Source of the DNA: Streptococcus mitis
Lineage (GTDB): Bacteria > Bacillota > Bacilli > Lactobacillales > Streptococcaceae
Assembly: GCF_005844455.1 (NCBI RefSeq)
Contig: NZ_SPGF01000001.1
Location: 60,374-124,373 of the forward strand
Length of the DNA: 64,000 nucleotides
Direction: 5' to 3'
The notes under the pieces are model-generated. The model was not told the DNA's origin. It did no database searches and was given only the letters and a program-made list of their open reading frames with translations. Both the position numbers and the translations under genes were made by a program. Positions 9,101-18,971 of the stretch are shown in pieces (positions within the stretch are counted from its first letter, which is position 1; the number at the start of each line of letters is the position of its first letter).

Positions 9101-12100
9101 CTTAACAGAGTGGAAAGTGGAGAACGAGAGCTTGATATTACAGCACAGGAAGTTTTAGCAAAATATGTAGGCTGGGGTGGACTTGCGGATGTATTTTATG
9201 AAAGTAAGGAAGGACAGTGGAAAGAGGCAAGAGCCTTCTTAAAAGAAAATTTATCACTATCAGAATATGAAGCTGCAAGAGAATCTACCTTAACGAGCTT
9301 TTACACACCGAAAGCAGTCATTGACGGAATATATAAGACATTTTCAGGTATGGGGTTTAAACAAGGAAACATCCTTGAACCTTCAATGGGTATCGGGAAC
9401 TTTATCGGTAATCTTCCAGATGAAATGAATAAATCAAAGTTTTATGGGGTTGAGCTTGATTCTGTTAGTGGTAGAATTGCAAAACTTCTTTATCCTGAAA
9501 GTGATGTGCAAGTTAAAGGCTTTGAAGAGACCAGTTTTTCAAACAACTTCTTTGATGTGGCAATCGGTAATGTTCCGTTTGGTGAATTTAAGGTTAATGA
9601 TAGGGAATACAATCGTAATAACTTCCTTATCCATGACTATTTCTTTGCCAAATCCATTGATAAGGTTAGAAATGGTGGTGTTATAGCCTTCATCACATCA
9701 TCTGGAACTATGGATAAAAAAGACGAAAGTATCCGTAAATATATAAATGCAAGAGCAGAGTTTTTAGGTGCAATAAGACTTCCTAACGATACCTTTAAGG
9801 GTATTGCCGGAACTGAGGTGACAAGCGATATTATTTTCCTGAAGAAAAGAGATAGTGTACTTGAGCGTGACGATGACTGGGTTCATTTAGCAGAAGATGA
9901 AAATGGTCTTGTATATAATAAATATTTTGCAGACCATCCAGAACAAGTTCTTGGAAACATGAAAGAGGTAAGTGGAAGATTTGGAAAAACTCTTACTTGT
10001 GAGCCAATAGCATTTTTATCTTATGAAATAAATATGTCTTCTTTAAAAGATCGTATTGAAGCTGCAGGTGAAAGAATATCAAAAGATGCGAAGTATGAAG
10101 AGATAGAGCTACTAGATGATGAAGTAACCTCAATACCCGCAACCGATGATGTAAAAAACTTCTCTTATACCTTGATTGATGATGAGGTATATTACAGAGA
10201 AAATTCACTTTTTGTTAAGAGAGAAGTATCAGACAAAAACAAGGAAAAGATTAAGGATTATCTCGAATTAAATGACGCACTAAAGGATGTAATATACAAG
10301 CAAAAAGAAGACTTTAGTGAAGCTGAAATCAAAGAATCTCAGGATAAATTAAACGCAGTTTATGATAGTTTTTCTAAGAAGCATGGTTTTGTAAATAATT
10401 TAAGTAACACAAGAGCCTTAAGAGAAGATAGTAATTTCCCTTTGGTATCTTCTATTGAGATACTGGATGAAGAAGAAAACTTTAAGGCAAAAGGCGATAT
10501 TTTTTCTAAGCGAACTATCACAAAAGCGAAAGTTATTGACCATGTAGATACTTCACTTGAAGCATTGGTACTATCTATTTCACAAAAAGGTTATGTAGAT
10601 TTTGATTACATGACAAATCTAACGGAAAAGGATAGAAATACTCTTATAGAAGAACTTAGAGGAGAAATCTTTCTAAATATTAGGGAAGAGAATGTTAGTT
10701 TTAATCAGAAGCTTTCTTTTGACTTGGAAGATGGTGATTTGCCATTTGCTTGCAGTGATGAAAGCAATTCTTTCAAGTATGCCTATGTAACAAAAGATGA
10801 GTATTTAAGTGGCAACATTAGAGAAAAGATTGAAATTGTAGATAGTTATATCAATAGGTTACGACAAGCAGAACGAATGCTTTCAGAAGGAAGTGAAAAC
10901 GAAAGGGAAACACTTGTAAATGAACTAAGCCGACTGGAATATCAAAAAGCAGAACTTCAAAGAGTAATGCCAAAAGAACTTGAAGCCAGTGAAATCAATG
11001 TAAGGCTTGGTGCAACATGGATTCCACCTAAAGATATTGAAAGATTCATATTTGAAACATTAAAGACTCCAGGATATGCAAGATGGGATATTAAAGTTAA
11101 ATTTTCACATTTAACCAGTGAATGGAATGTTGAAGGTAAGAGCAAAGATAGAGGAAATGACCTTGCTGAAATGACCTATGGAACAAGTAGAGTGAGTGCC
11201 TACAAGCTGATTGAAGATGCTCTAAACCTAAAAGAAACAAAGGTATTTGACCAAGTTCTCAATCCAGATGGTTCAAAGACTTCGGTACTAAATAAAAAAG
11301 AAACTATGCTTGCGGGGCAGAAACAAGAACTTATAAAAGAAGAATTTAAGAATTGGATATTTAGTGATCAGGATAGAAGAAATAGACTTGTAAAAGCCTA
11401 TAATGAAAAATTCAATTCTATTCGTAATCGAGAATATGATGGATCAAATTTAAGCTTTGATGGAATGAGTACAGATATTTCTCTTCGTCCACATCAAAAG
11501 AATGCAATTGCAAGAATACTGTATGGTGGTAATAGCTTACTTGCTCATGTGGTAGGAGCCGGCAAGACTTTTGAAATGGTAGCAAGTTCCATGGAAGCTA
11601 AGAAACTTGGAATGTGTACTAAGTCATTGTTTGTTGTGCCAAATCATCTTACAGGGCAAATTGGTCGTGAGTTTATGCAGCTATATCCATCAGCAAATAT
11701 TATGGTTGCGGATAAGAAAGACTTTGAGCCAAAAAACAGAAAGAGATTTATCGGTAAAATTGCCACTGGGGAATACGATGCCGTTATTATCGGTCATAGT
11801 CAGTTTGAAAAAATTCCAATGTCTAAGGAGTACCAACAAAAGCATATACAAGACCAAATTGATGAGATTATTAACTATGTAGAAGAGTATAAGCATGACA
11901 GAAATCAAAACTTTACAGTAAAGGAGCTACAAAAAACAAGAAAGAAATTAGAAGCAAGGCTTGAAAAATTAAACGATGATTTTAAGAAAGATGATGTCAT
12001 TACCTTTGAAGAACTTGGCGTAGATAATCTGATCGTTGACGAAGCACATAACTATAAGAACCTATATCTTTATACAAAAATGAGAAATGTTGCAGGTATT

Positions 12101-13117
12101 GGACAATCTGAGGCTTTTAAGTCATCAGATATGTTTATGAAATGCCGATACATGGATGAAATGACTGGTGGCAAAGGAATTGTATTTGCGACAGGCACAC
12201 CAGTATCAAATTCAATGACAGAGCTTTACACTATGCAAAGATATTTACAGTACGACACTCTGAAAAAGAATGGACTAGAGCATTTTGATTCATGGGCTTC
12301 AACTTTTGGAGAAACACAATCTGCTTTTGAATTATCTCCAGAGGGAACAGGTTACCGAGTTAAGACTCGTTTTTCTAAGTTTTATAACCTACCTGAGCTT
12401 ATGAGTATGTTTAAGGAAGTAGCCGATATTCAAACCGCAGATATGCTCAATCTTCCTGTTCCAGAAGCTCATTTTAAAGTCATTAAAACTGAACCAAGTG
12501 AAGAGCAAAAAGAAATACTAAAGAGCTTGTCTGAAAGGGCTGATAAGGTGCGTAATAAGTCCGTAGAGCCTGAAGAAGATAATATGCTTAAGATTACTAA
12601 TGATGGTAAGAAACTTGCATTAGATCAGCGTTTAATCAATCCTTTACTTCCAGATGATGAAAACTCAAAGGTGAATGTATGTGTTAAAAATGTATTTTCT
12701 ATTTGGGATAAGACAAAAGAAGAAAAATCAACACAGCTTCTATTTTCAGATATGTCTACACCAAAAGGTGATGGTAGCTTTAATATCTATGATGATATTA
12801 GAGATAAACTTGTGGATTTAGGAATACCAAAGGAAGAAATTGCCTTTATTCATGAAGCCAATACCGATAAGCAAAAGGATGAACTCTTTGCAAAGGTAAG
12901 AAAAGGTGAAATTCGTATTTTAATAGGTTCTACTCAGAAGATGGGTGCTGGTACAAATGTGCAAAATAAACTAATTGCAATGCATGATTTAGACGTACCA
13001 TGGAGACCTGCTGACCTTGAACAGAGAAGTGGTAGAATTGTTCGCCAAGGTAATGAAAACAAAGAGGTTAATATTTATCGTTACATTACTGAGAATACCT
13101 TTGATGCGTACCTTTGG
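6161..13117 (+). CDS. Giant ArdC/methylase/SNF2-helicase protein, exon 1
   Basis: First 2,319 codons of a 2,783-residue protein that continues in frame at 15459 once the group II intron is removed. An ArdC-like antirestriction/ssDNA-binding domain (about 1-115, with [14 protein letters not shown] and RGQKGIPIL) is followed by an Arg/Glu/Asn-rich linker (about 255-400), a DUF2958-like region (about 415-510), an N6-adenine-methylase-like domain (EPSMGIGNF near 1073, NVPFG near 1136) and a superfamily 2 helicase (VVGAGKTF near 1797, VDEAH near 1958, [19 protein letters not shown] near 2288). It probably protects and processes transferred ICE DNA. Unspliced, it would end 7 codons into the intron. 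Confidence 0.88.
6945..7355 (+). CDS. TnpV-like protein nested in another frame of the helicase gene
   Basis: A 136-codon frame lying wholly inside the helicase gene in a different frame. A strong aggaggt at 6931-6937 is eight bases before its ATG. The product looks like a real folded protein: the C-terminal part reads Y..MR..FL.E......Y..L......L..HL.E....A......P.MMEAW.I, then a helix ending EIVEA, a pattern like the TnpV family of transposon proteins. The overlapped helicase frame encodes only a low-complexity linker there, as expected where one gene is overprinted on the tolerant part of another. The family call is from pattern memory; function of TnpV proteins is unknown. Confidence 0.6.
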   Translation: MLFDQMTKEMIMTETEFSELENTDEIILIIKEKTLNKLEEEKKFMEEFPNPIYAVMRLDFLTESNEEKHYQMLIDLYKEKSLVKHLMEVQKRAIDFMRKEKPKMMEAWKIESETNPEYKVMISALKEMAIKEIVEA

Positions 13118-13693
13118 GTGCGACATGAAGTCGCTTAATTTAACTGTTTGGCATGATGACCAAACCAACTATTCCGTTAGTTGAGCCGAGTTTCGACTGC
13201 ACTTAGGTGTGGTAAGCCGATATTAAAGTAACCCTACTTGAGGTAAAACCGTGAGGAAATACCGAAACTACTAGCAACAAAGTGGTTAGGGAGCGAGGCT
13301 TGATAATATGGCTAACATATGTGAACTACTGATAAATGTCGTTAAGGCGAACAGGCTAAAGTTGCTGATAAGCCTGAACCAAAATGGTGTGTAGTCGGAT
13401 AATCCTTTCCACAGTGGGATTACACGGACAAAAAGACTACCGGCAGAGAGGTAGAGCCTAAGTTATCAATGTTAATTAAGTGAAACATGGTAAGCCTGTA
13501 CTATTGCCAAAAGGCAAGGCAAATCGTAAGAAATGCTGATAATGGTGCAGGTAAAGGAGAATGGAAAAAGCGAATGCCATCTTGTAATGAGATGGATAGG
13601 GGTTCGAAATTTGCCCTAACTTGAAAGAGTGCAGACTTCCATTTGGTTTTTAATCACAAGAGAACTTGTAGAATTTTTGAAAGGAGAAAGCAA

Positions 13694-15364
13694 ATGAACA
13701 GTAAAATGTGTGCTACTACTAACAGAGCTAAAGACTGGGAAAGTATAGATTTTTCTCTAGCAGAAAGCTATGTTAAAAAACTACAAATGCGTATTGTGAA
13801 AGCGTGGAAAATGAGTAAATATGGAAAGGTAAAATCTTTACAACATTTACTCACAACTTCATTTTATGCAAAAGCCTTGGCTATTAAGAGGGTAACTGAA
13901 AATCAAGGCAAGAAAACAAGTGGTGTAGATGGCGAATTATGGCTAACACCACAGGCAAAGTATAAGGCGATAGAAAAGTTAAATTTAAGAGGATATAAAC
14001 CTAAGCCTCTTAAAAGAGTGTATATACCAAAGAAAAACGGGAAGAAAAGACCTCTCAGCATTCCTACAATGACAGATAGAGCAATGCAAACCCTATATAA
14101 ATTTGCACTTGAACCTATAGCAGAAACTACTGCTGACCCTAATTCTTATGGATTTAGGGCAAAAAGATGTACACAAGATGCTATCGAGCAGTGTTTTACA
14201 TCACTTAATAAAAAGAAATCTGCAAAATGGGTACTTGAGGGAGATATAAAAGGTTGTTTTGATAATATAAGTCATGAATGGATATTAAATAATATCCCAA
14301 TGAACAAGAAATTATTAAAACTCTGGCTTGAGTGTGGATATATAGAAAAACAAAAACTATTTCCAACAGAAACAGGAAGTCCCCAAGGCTCTCCAATATC
14401 ACCCATTATTTCCAATATGGTATTAGATGGTTTAGAAAAAGCAATCAAAGAGAAATACCATAGAAGAACAGTAAATAAGAAAACATATTTCCCAAAGGTT
14501 AACTTTGTTAGATATGCAGATGATTTCATCGTTACAGGGGAAAGTGCAGAATTGCTTGAAAATGGTGTAAAGCCAATCATTGTAAAATTCTTGGCTGAAA
14601 GAGGTTTAGAATTATCAGAAGAAAAGACACTTATAACACACATAAATGACGGTTTTGATTTTCTTGGAATTAATATTAGGATGTATAAAGATAAGTTGCT
14701 TACAAAACCATCTGATAAGAACTTCAAGGCTATTGTTGATAAAATCAGACGAATCATAAAAGATAATCCGTCAATGAAACAAGAAATTTTGATTAGAAAA
14801 TTAAATCCAATCATTATAGGTTGGGTAAACTATCAGAAATATAATGTTTCATCTAAAGCCTTTGAAAAACTTGATTATGAAATATATAAAAGCTTGTGGA
14901 CCTGGTGTGTTCGTAGACACCCAAAGAAAGGTAGAAAATGGATAGCTAAGAAATACTTCCATACCATTGGAAATAGAACCTGGACTTTCAGTGTATCCAC
15001 TGGTGACAGAATGGAAAATGGCGAGAAATACTATCTTCGTCTTAAATATGCTACAGACACTGATATTAAAAGATTTACCAAGATACAAGCTGAAGCAAAT
15101 CCATTTGATGAAAATTGGCAAATATACTTTGAAGAAAGAGAAGAGTTAAAAATACGAAACGAACTTAAAGGACGTACAGTTATAAATAAACTGTATAAAA
15201 CGCAAAATGGAATATGCCCTGTTTGTGGAGAGAAAATAACTATGGATACAGACTTTAGAGTACATCAAACAATTCAAAATAACATTACCCTTAAAACTTT
15301 AGTACACCCTTGGTGTCATAGAAAATTGCATATAAATGATGAAGAAAACACGCTGGTTCTTTAA
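13694..15364 (+). CDS. ltrA: Group II intron reverse transcriptase/maturase (LtrA-like)
   Basis: Intron-encoded protein of 556 residues that assists splicing and drives retrohoming. The RT domain has FVRYADDFIVTGES (YADD active site) and SPQGSPISPIISN; the maturase X domain follows (GWVNYQKYNVSSKAFEKLD region). A C-terminal HNH-type endonuclease remnant or variant contains CPVCGEK and HPWCHRKLH; the usual paired His in the middle of HNH reads VHQ and the loop is short. The frame is open earlier, but the ATG at 13694 after gaaaggagaaag is the natural start. Lies in intron domain IV. Confidence 0.93.
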   Translation: MNSKMCATTNRAKDWESIDFSLAESYVKKLQMRIVKAWKMSKYGKVKSLQHLLTTSFYAKALAIKRVTENQGKKTSGVDGELWLTPQAKYKAIEKLNLRGYKPKPLKRVYIPKKNGKKRPLSIPTMTDRAMQTLYKFALEPIAETTADPNSYGFRAKRCTQDAIEQCFTSLNKKKSAKWVLEGDIKGCFDNISHEWILNNIPMNKKLLKLWLECGYIEKQKLFPTETGSPQGSPISPIISNMVLDGLEKAIKEKYHRRTVNKKTYFPKVNFVRYADDFIVTGESAELLENGVKPIIVKFLAERGLELSEEKTLITHINDGFDFLGINIRMYKDKLLTKPSDKNFKAIVDKIRRIIKDNPSMKQEILIRKLNPIIIGWVNYQKYNVSSKAFEKLDYEIYKSLWTWCVRRHPKKGRKWIAKKYFHTIGNRTWTFSVSTGDRMENGEKYYLRLKYATDTDIKRFTKIQAEANPFDENWQIYFEEREELKIRNELKGRTVINKLYKTQNGICPVCGEKITMDTDFRVHQTIQNNITLKTLVHPWCHRKLHINDEENTLVL

Positions 15365-15383
15365 TTAGGGCTTATAAAAACTT

Positions 15384-15417
15384 GAGCCGTGTGAGGGGAA
15401 ACTCTCATGCACGGTTC
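15384..15417 (+). ncRNA. Group II intron domain V
   Basis: 34-nt catalytic hairpin: gagccgtgtgagg / gaaa / ctctcatgcacggttc, with the GNRA tetraloop and the two-nucleotide bulge region typical of domain V. It lies 41 nt upstream of the 3' splice site. Confidence 0.9.
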
Positions 15418-15458
15418 TTAGAGGGGAAGGGGATAGTAATATCCTCGACCTACTCGAC

Positions 15459-16853
15459 CAGACCATTGAGAACAAGCAAAAGTTCATTTCTCAGATAATG
15501 ACAAGTAAGACTCCTGTCAGAGTGGCGGAAGATGTGGACGAAAGCTCCCTTAACTATGCAGAAATAAAAGCACTTGCTACAGGTGATCCAAAGATAAAAG
15601 AAAAGATGGATTTAGATAATGAAGTTACAAAACTTAAAATGCTTGAAGCAAACTACAAGTCCAATCGATATAGATTAGAGGATAAGGTTGCAAAGACATA
15701 TCCTGAAGAAATAGCAAGGACTGAAAAGTTAATTGAAGCAGTGAAAATAGATATTGAAAATGCCCAGCCACAGGGAAGTGGTGAAAATAAATTCACCTCT
15801 ATCACGATTAATGGCGAGACAGTTCGAGATAAAAAGATAGCTGGAGAAAAGCTCTTAGAAGCGATTAAAGGTGTAAAAATTAATGAAAGTAAGGTTATAG
15901 GACAGTACCGAAATATGGACTTAGAGGTAAGCTATAATTTCTTCACCAATGAACATAATTTTACTTTAAGAGGTGCTACAAACCATTCAGGAGAACTTGG
16001 TACAAGTGCAGATGGTAATATTACAAGACTAGATAATGCTATTGATAAAATGCCAGAAAGGTTAAATCGTCTTGAAGAAAAACTCATTAGCACAAAGGAA
16101 CAACTGGAAAATGCAAAAGAAGAATTAACAAAGCCTTTTGAAAAAGCAGATGAGCTAAAGACAAAAGTATTAAGACTTGCAGAATTAAACAAGCTACTTG
16201 ATATGGGAGAAGTAGAAGAAAAAGAAAATCCTAATCCATTACTTGAAGATGTAAAAAGGGTTATTGTAGATTTTTGTAAAAGGGAATATGAAGATGATAG
16301 TTATACCTATGAAAATTTTAATAATCTATTTCCTGACCTTGCTCATATTGGAATCGCTTATACGACTACACCAGATGAAAAGCATGAAATTCAATATGAA
16401 ATTAGCTTAGAAAACTTTACAGCTACTCAATATATCAATGGAGAACCAATCACAAAGATTGATTATCTCAAAGACCTTGGAAGTGAAGAAAAGGCATTGG
16501 AATTTCTAAAACAAGAAATGGAATATGGAGACTTTGGAGAATTTGTATCTATTGATGATAATGACCTTAAAAAAGCATTAGGTCTTGAAAGAGATGATGA
16601 TGGTAATATATATGATCCACTTGCAAAAGATTTGGATAATGATGGTGTGTCAGATAGATACGATAATGACTTTAGAGACAGTGACTACTTTGAAACTACT
16701 TATGATGTAGAGGATAATATTCACACAAGGGCAGAAAGCAAAGAAAAAGTATCTGAAAAGCCGTCTATCTTAGGACAGATTAAGTCATATCAGTCGGAAG
16801 AAAAACAAACAGAAACAAGAGAAAATAAATCAAAAGAACACGATGAACGTTAA
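15459..16853 (+). CDS. Giant ArdC/methylase/SNF2-helicase protein, exon 2
   Basis: The last 464 codons of the helicase protein, in frame with exon 1 after splicing. It starts QTIENKQKFISQIMTSKTPVRVAEDVDE, the segment that normally follows the helicase core in this family, and continues with an alpha-helical region and an acidic C-terminal part. The ATG at 15498 lies 13 codons inside the exon and is probably not a true start. The last 45 residues contain SILGQIKSYQSEEK, which resembles the tail of the SSB-like protein encoded next. Exons 1 and 2 together are 2,783 residues. Confidence 0.88.
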   Translation, partial: QTIENKQKFISQIMTSKTPVRVAEDVDESSLNYAEIKALATGDPKIKEKMDLDNEVTKLKMLEANYKSNRYRLEDKVAKTYPEEIARTEKLIEAVKIDIENAQPQGSGENKFTSITINGETVRDKKIAGEKLLEAIKGVKINESKVIGQYRNMDLEVSYNFFTNEHNFTLRGATNHSGELGTSADGNITRLDNAIDKMPERLNRLEEKLISTKEQLENAKEELTKPFEKADELKTKVLRLAELNKLLDMGEVEEKENPNPLLEDVKRVIVDFCKREYEDDSYTYENFNNLFPDLAHIGIAYTTTPDEKHEIQYEISLENFTATQYINGEPITKIDYLKDLGSEEKALEFLKQEMEYGDFGEFVSIDDNDLKKALGLERDDDGNIYDPLAKDLDNDGVSDRYDNDFRDSDYFETTYDVEDNIHTRAESKEKVSEKPSILGQIKSYQSEEKQTETRENKSKEHDER

Positions 16854-16905
16854 GGGACTTATTACAAGCTCCTTTTCGCTTTTGTAGAAACTATGGAGGT
16901 ATATT

Positions 16906-17565
16906 ATGAACTACAAAGAAATGAGAAATGAACTAGAACAAATGGCAAACGAAAATCATGAAAATTTTGCGAAGGCACTAATTAGCTTTGAAAAAGGAAT
17001 CAATGATAAAGATGCCTTGGACAAGTTATACCAGGAATATATGGATAATGATAGTATGAGCTTACTCAATGATGAGTTTGATTATTTGATTGACGAACTC
17101 AGAGAAAATGGACAGATTAAAGATAGTGTAGCAATTGAAAAAGAAGACAATGATCTGGTGAATATTGTTGGGAATATCGTAGGTGAGGTTGAAACAATTG
17201 AAAGAGAAAATAAGAATGGAAAAGCCTTTAAAGTAGTTAATTTCTCGGTTGTATCAAAAGATGATGAGGGAAATAAGATTTACACTAATTGCTCAGCTTA
17301 TGGGGATAAGGGAGATATTCCAAAGAACTTTAAGCAGGGAGACTTTGTAAAGCTTTTTGGACAGGTGAGATCATCCATTAACGATAACGGAAAGGAACAT
17401 ACTAATGTTAGAATACTATCGTCTAAGCTTTTAAAAGCAAAGGAACAGATGAAGAAGCAAGAAGAAAAGAAAGAATCAGTACTTGGAGCAATAAAGAAAT
17501 ATAAGGCTGAAGAAAAAGCAAAACCTGTAGAAAAGAAAGAATCTTCAAAGGAAACGGAGAGATAG
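16906..17565 (+). CDS. SSB-like single-stranded DNA-binding protein of the ICE
   Basis: A 219-residue protein with a helical N-terminal part (about 1-75), an OB-fold resembling SSB (about 85-180: LVNIVGNIVGEVETIE...FKVVNFSVVSKDDEGNKIYTNCSAYGDKGD...GDFVKLFGQV) and a charged tail containing SVLGAIKKYKAEEK. It probably coats the single strand during transfer or replication of the element. The tail resembles that of the preceding helicase protein. Start ATG follows tggaggtatatt. It sits at the end of the topB-helicase module; a terminator follows. Confidence 0.75.
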   Translation: MNYKEMRNELEQMANENHENFAKALISFEKGINDKDALDKLYQEYMDNDSMSLLNDEFDYLIDELRENGQIKDSVAIEKEDNDLVNIVGNIVGEVETIERENKNGKAFKVVNFSVVSKDDEGNKIYTNCSAYGDKGDIPKNFKQGDFVKLFGQVRSSINDNGKEHTNVRILSSKLLKAKEQMKKQEEKKESVLGAIKKYKAEEKAKPVEKKESSKETER

Positions 17566-17571
17566 AATATG

Positions 17572-17608
17572 TCGGTGTGGTCTTAGGGCTGCACCGATTA
17601 TTTTTTTG
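17572..17608 (+). terminator. Terminator after the SSB-like gene
   Basis: tcggtg / caccga hairpin followed by attattttttt. It isolates the ICE backbone transcript from the cargo operon that starts about 70 bases downstream. Confidence 0.7.
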
Positions 17609-17639
17609 CAAAACTAGTTCGAGAAAAGGGAATAAAAGT

Positions 17640-17669
17640 GTACTATAAGTACTAGTTTTGTGGTATAAT
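17640..17669 (+). promoter_or_regulatory. Promoter and palindromic operator of the restriction/two-component operon
   Basis: Extended -10 promoter TGGTATAAT (TATAAT at 17664-17669) with no good -35. A perfect palindrome GTACTATAAGTAC (17640-17652) covers the -35 position, and ACTAGT motifs flank it (aactagtt at 17612-17619; actagttt at 17651-17658). This suits autorepression by the small HTH protein encoded 43 bases downstream, much as C-proteins time restriction-modification genes. The regulator-site pairing is an inference. Confidence 0.6.
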
Positions 17670-17712
17670 AGAAGCGATATGATTTTAACAAGAAAATGAC
17701 TGGAGGTTAGTC

Positions 17713-17934
17713 ATGTCAAAATTCAGCTATAAAAAATTGTTTAAAAAATTGATAGATAAAGATATGAAAAATACTGAACTTATGAAAAAAGCAAAAGTGA
17801 GTAAAAGTACATTCTATAAAATTAAAAATGGTGATAATGTCACAACTGACGTGTTACTAAGAATCTGTAATGTATTGGAATGTGATATTTCAGAGATTGT
17901 AGAATGTGTTAATGATTCTTCGGAGGAAATATAA
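17713..17934 (+). CDS. Small Cro/CI-type HTH regulator, first gene of the operon
   Basis: A 73-residue helix-turn-helix protein ([41 protein letters not shown]), almost only the DNA-binding domain, like YozG/Xre-type regulators. Ribosome site tggaggt. Only one base separates its stop from the methyltransferase ATG, so they are probably translated together. By position it resembles a controller protein of a restriction-modification system, keeping endonuclease expression low until DNA is methylated. Binding site is probably the palindrome at 17640. Confidence 0.8.
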   Translation: MSKFSYKKLFKKLIDKDMKNTELMKKAKVSKSTFYKIKNGDNVTTDVLLRICNVLECDISEIVECVNDSSEEI

Positions 17935-17935
17935 A

Positions 17936-18958
17936 ATGAATTTAATTAGCTTGTTTTCAGGAGCGGGAGGATTAGACTTAGGCTTTGAAAAAGCAGGGTT
18001 TAATGTTGTAGCTGCTAATGAATACGATAAAACAATTTGGGAAACATATGAAAAAAATCATGATACAAAACTTATTAAGGGAGATATTTGTGGTATTCCT
18101 TCAGAGATGTTTCCTAAATGTGATGGTATTATCGGAGGTCCGCCATGCCAGTCTTGGAGTGAGGCAGGGTCATTAAAGGGGATTGATGATCCTAGAGGAC
18201 AATTATTTTATCAGTACATACGCATTTTGAAAGATAAAAAGCCGAAGTTCTTCTTAGCAGAAAATGTTAAGGGCATGATGGCGAAAAGGCATAATAGTGC
18301 TGTTGAAAATATTGTTTCTCAATTTGAGGAAGCTGGTTACGATGTTTTCATTCATTTGTTAAATGCTAGTGATTATGGTGTTCCTCAGGATAGAAAAAGA
18401 GTTTTCTATGTTGGATTTAGAAAGGATTTAAACATCAAATTTGAACCACCTAAACCATACGAGTCAAAGTTGACTTTTAAAGATGCGATATTTGATTTAA
18501 AAGATTCGGCAATTCCAGCATTAGAAAAAAATAAGACAAATGGTGATAACTGTAAAGTTTTGAATCATGAATACTTTATTGGTGCCTATTCGCCAATATT
18601 TATGAGTAGAAATAGAGTTAGACAATGGGATGAACAGGCATTTACGGTCCAGGCATCTGGTAGACAGTGTCAACTACATCCGCAAGCACCAGTTATGCCT
18701 AAAGTAGAAAAAAATAAAAATATATTTGAACCTGGTAAGGAAGCACTATATAGAAGATTAACCGTGAGAGAGTGTGCAAGAATACAAGGATTCCCAGATA
18801 ATTTTAAATTCTATTATACGAATTTGAACGATGCATATAAAATGATCGGTAATGCTGTTCCTGTGAACTTAGCGTATGTTATGGCTGAGTCAATTTTAGA
18901 AGCTTTGCGTAATTCTAGTTCAAATTTGAGTCTCTTAAAAACAGGCATAGATAATTAG
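17936..18958 (+). CDS. HaeIII-like DNA (cytosine-5-)-methyltransferase
   Basis: A 340-residue C5 methyltransferase, close in length to M.HaeIII (about 330). Motif I is [16 protein letters not shown], motif [11 protein letters not shown], motif [10 protein letters not shown], motif [15 protein letters not shown], and the recognition region ([32 protein letters not shown]) looks strikingly like M.HaeIII as I remember it. I therefore predict internal-cytosine methylation of GGCC. The ATG at 17936 follows cggaggaaatata; the frame is also open from 17906, but that would overlap the HTH gene. The cognate nuclease gene follows after 13 bases. Confidence 0.9.
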   Translation: MNLISLFSGAGGLDLGFEKAGFNVVAANEYDKTIWETYEKNHDTKLIKGDICGIPSEMFPKCDGIIGGPPCQSWSEAGSLKGIDDPRGQLFYQYIRILKDKKPKFFLAENVKGMMAKRHNSAVENIVSQFEEAGYDVFIHLLNASDYGVPQDRKRVFYVGFRKDLNIKFEPPKPYESKLTFKDAIFDLKDSAIPALEKNKTNGDNCKVLNHEYFIGAYSPIFMSRNRVRQWDEQAFTVQASGRQCQLHPQAPVMPKVEKNKNIFEPGKEALYRRLTVRECARIQGFPDNFKFYYTNLNDAYKMIGNAVPVNLAYVMAESILEALRNSSSNLSLLKTGIDN

Positions 18959-18971
18959 GCGGAGGTAATCT

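Larger units (their letters stand above)
13118..15458 (+). mobile_element. Group II intron (2,341 bp) inserted in the helicase gene
   Basis: The intron begins with the consensus GTGCGAC right after the TGG codon at 13115-13117 and ends ...CTACTCGAC before CAG at 15459. Joining the flanks restores the frame and gives DAYLW/QTIENKQKF, the expected helicase sequence. Domain I-III RNA lies at 13118 to about 13690, then domain IV carries the maturase, domain V is a 34-nt hairpin at 15384-15417 (gagccgtgtgagg...cacggttc), and domain VI with a candidate branch-point A precedes the 3' end. All parts needed for splicing are visible. Boundaries are strongly supported by the exon reading frame. Confidence 0.93.

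Noticed and set aside
11607..11908. Frames of 72-91 codons within the helicase core, both strands
   Set aside because: They overlap conserved helicase motifs, lack ribosome sites, and show no pattern, unlike the nested frame at 6945.
15498..16853. Independent gene starting at 15498
   Set aside because: The frame is continuous with the upstream exon after intron removal; the ATG is an internal methionine of the helicase protein.
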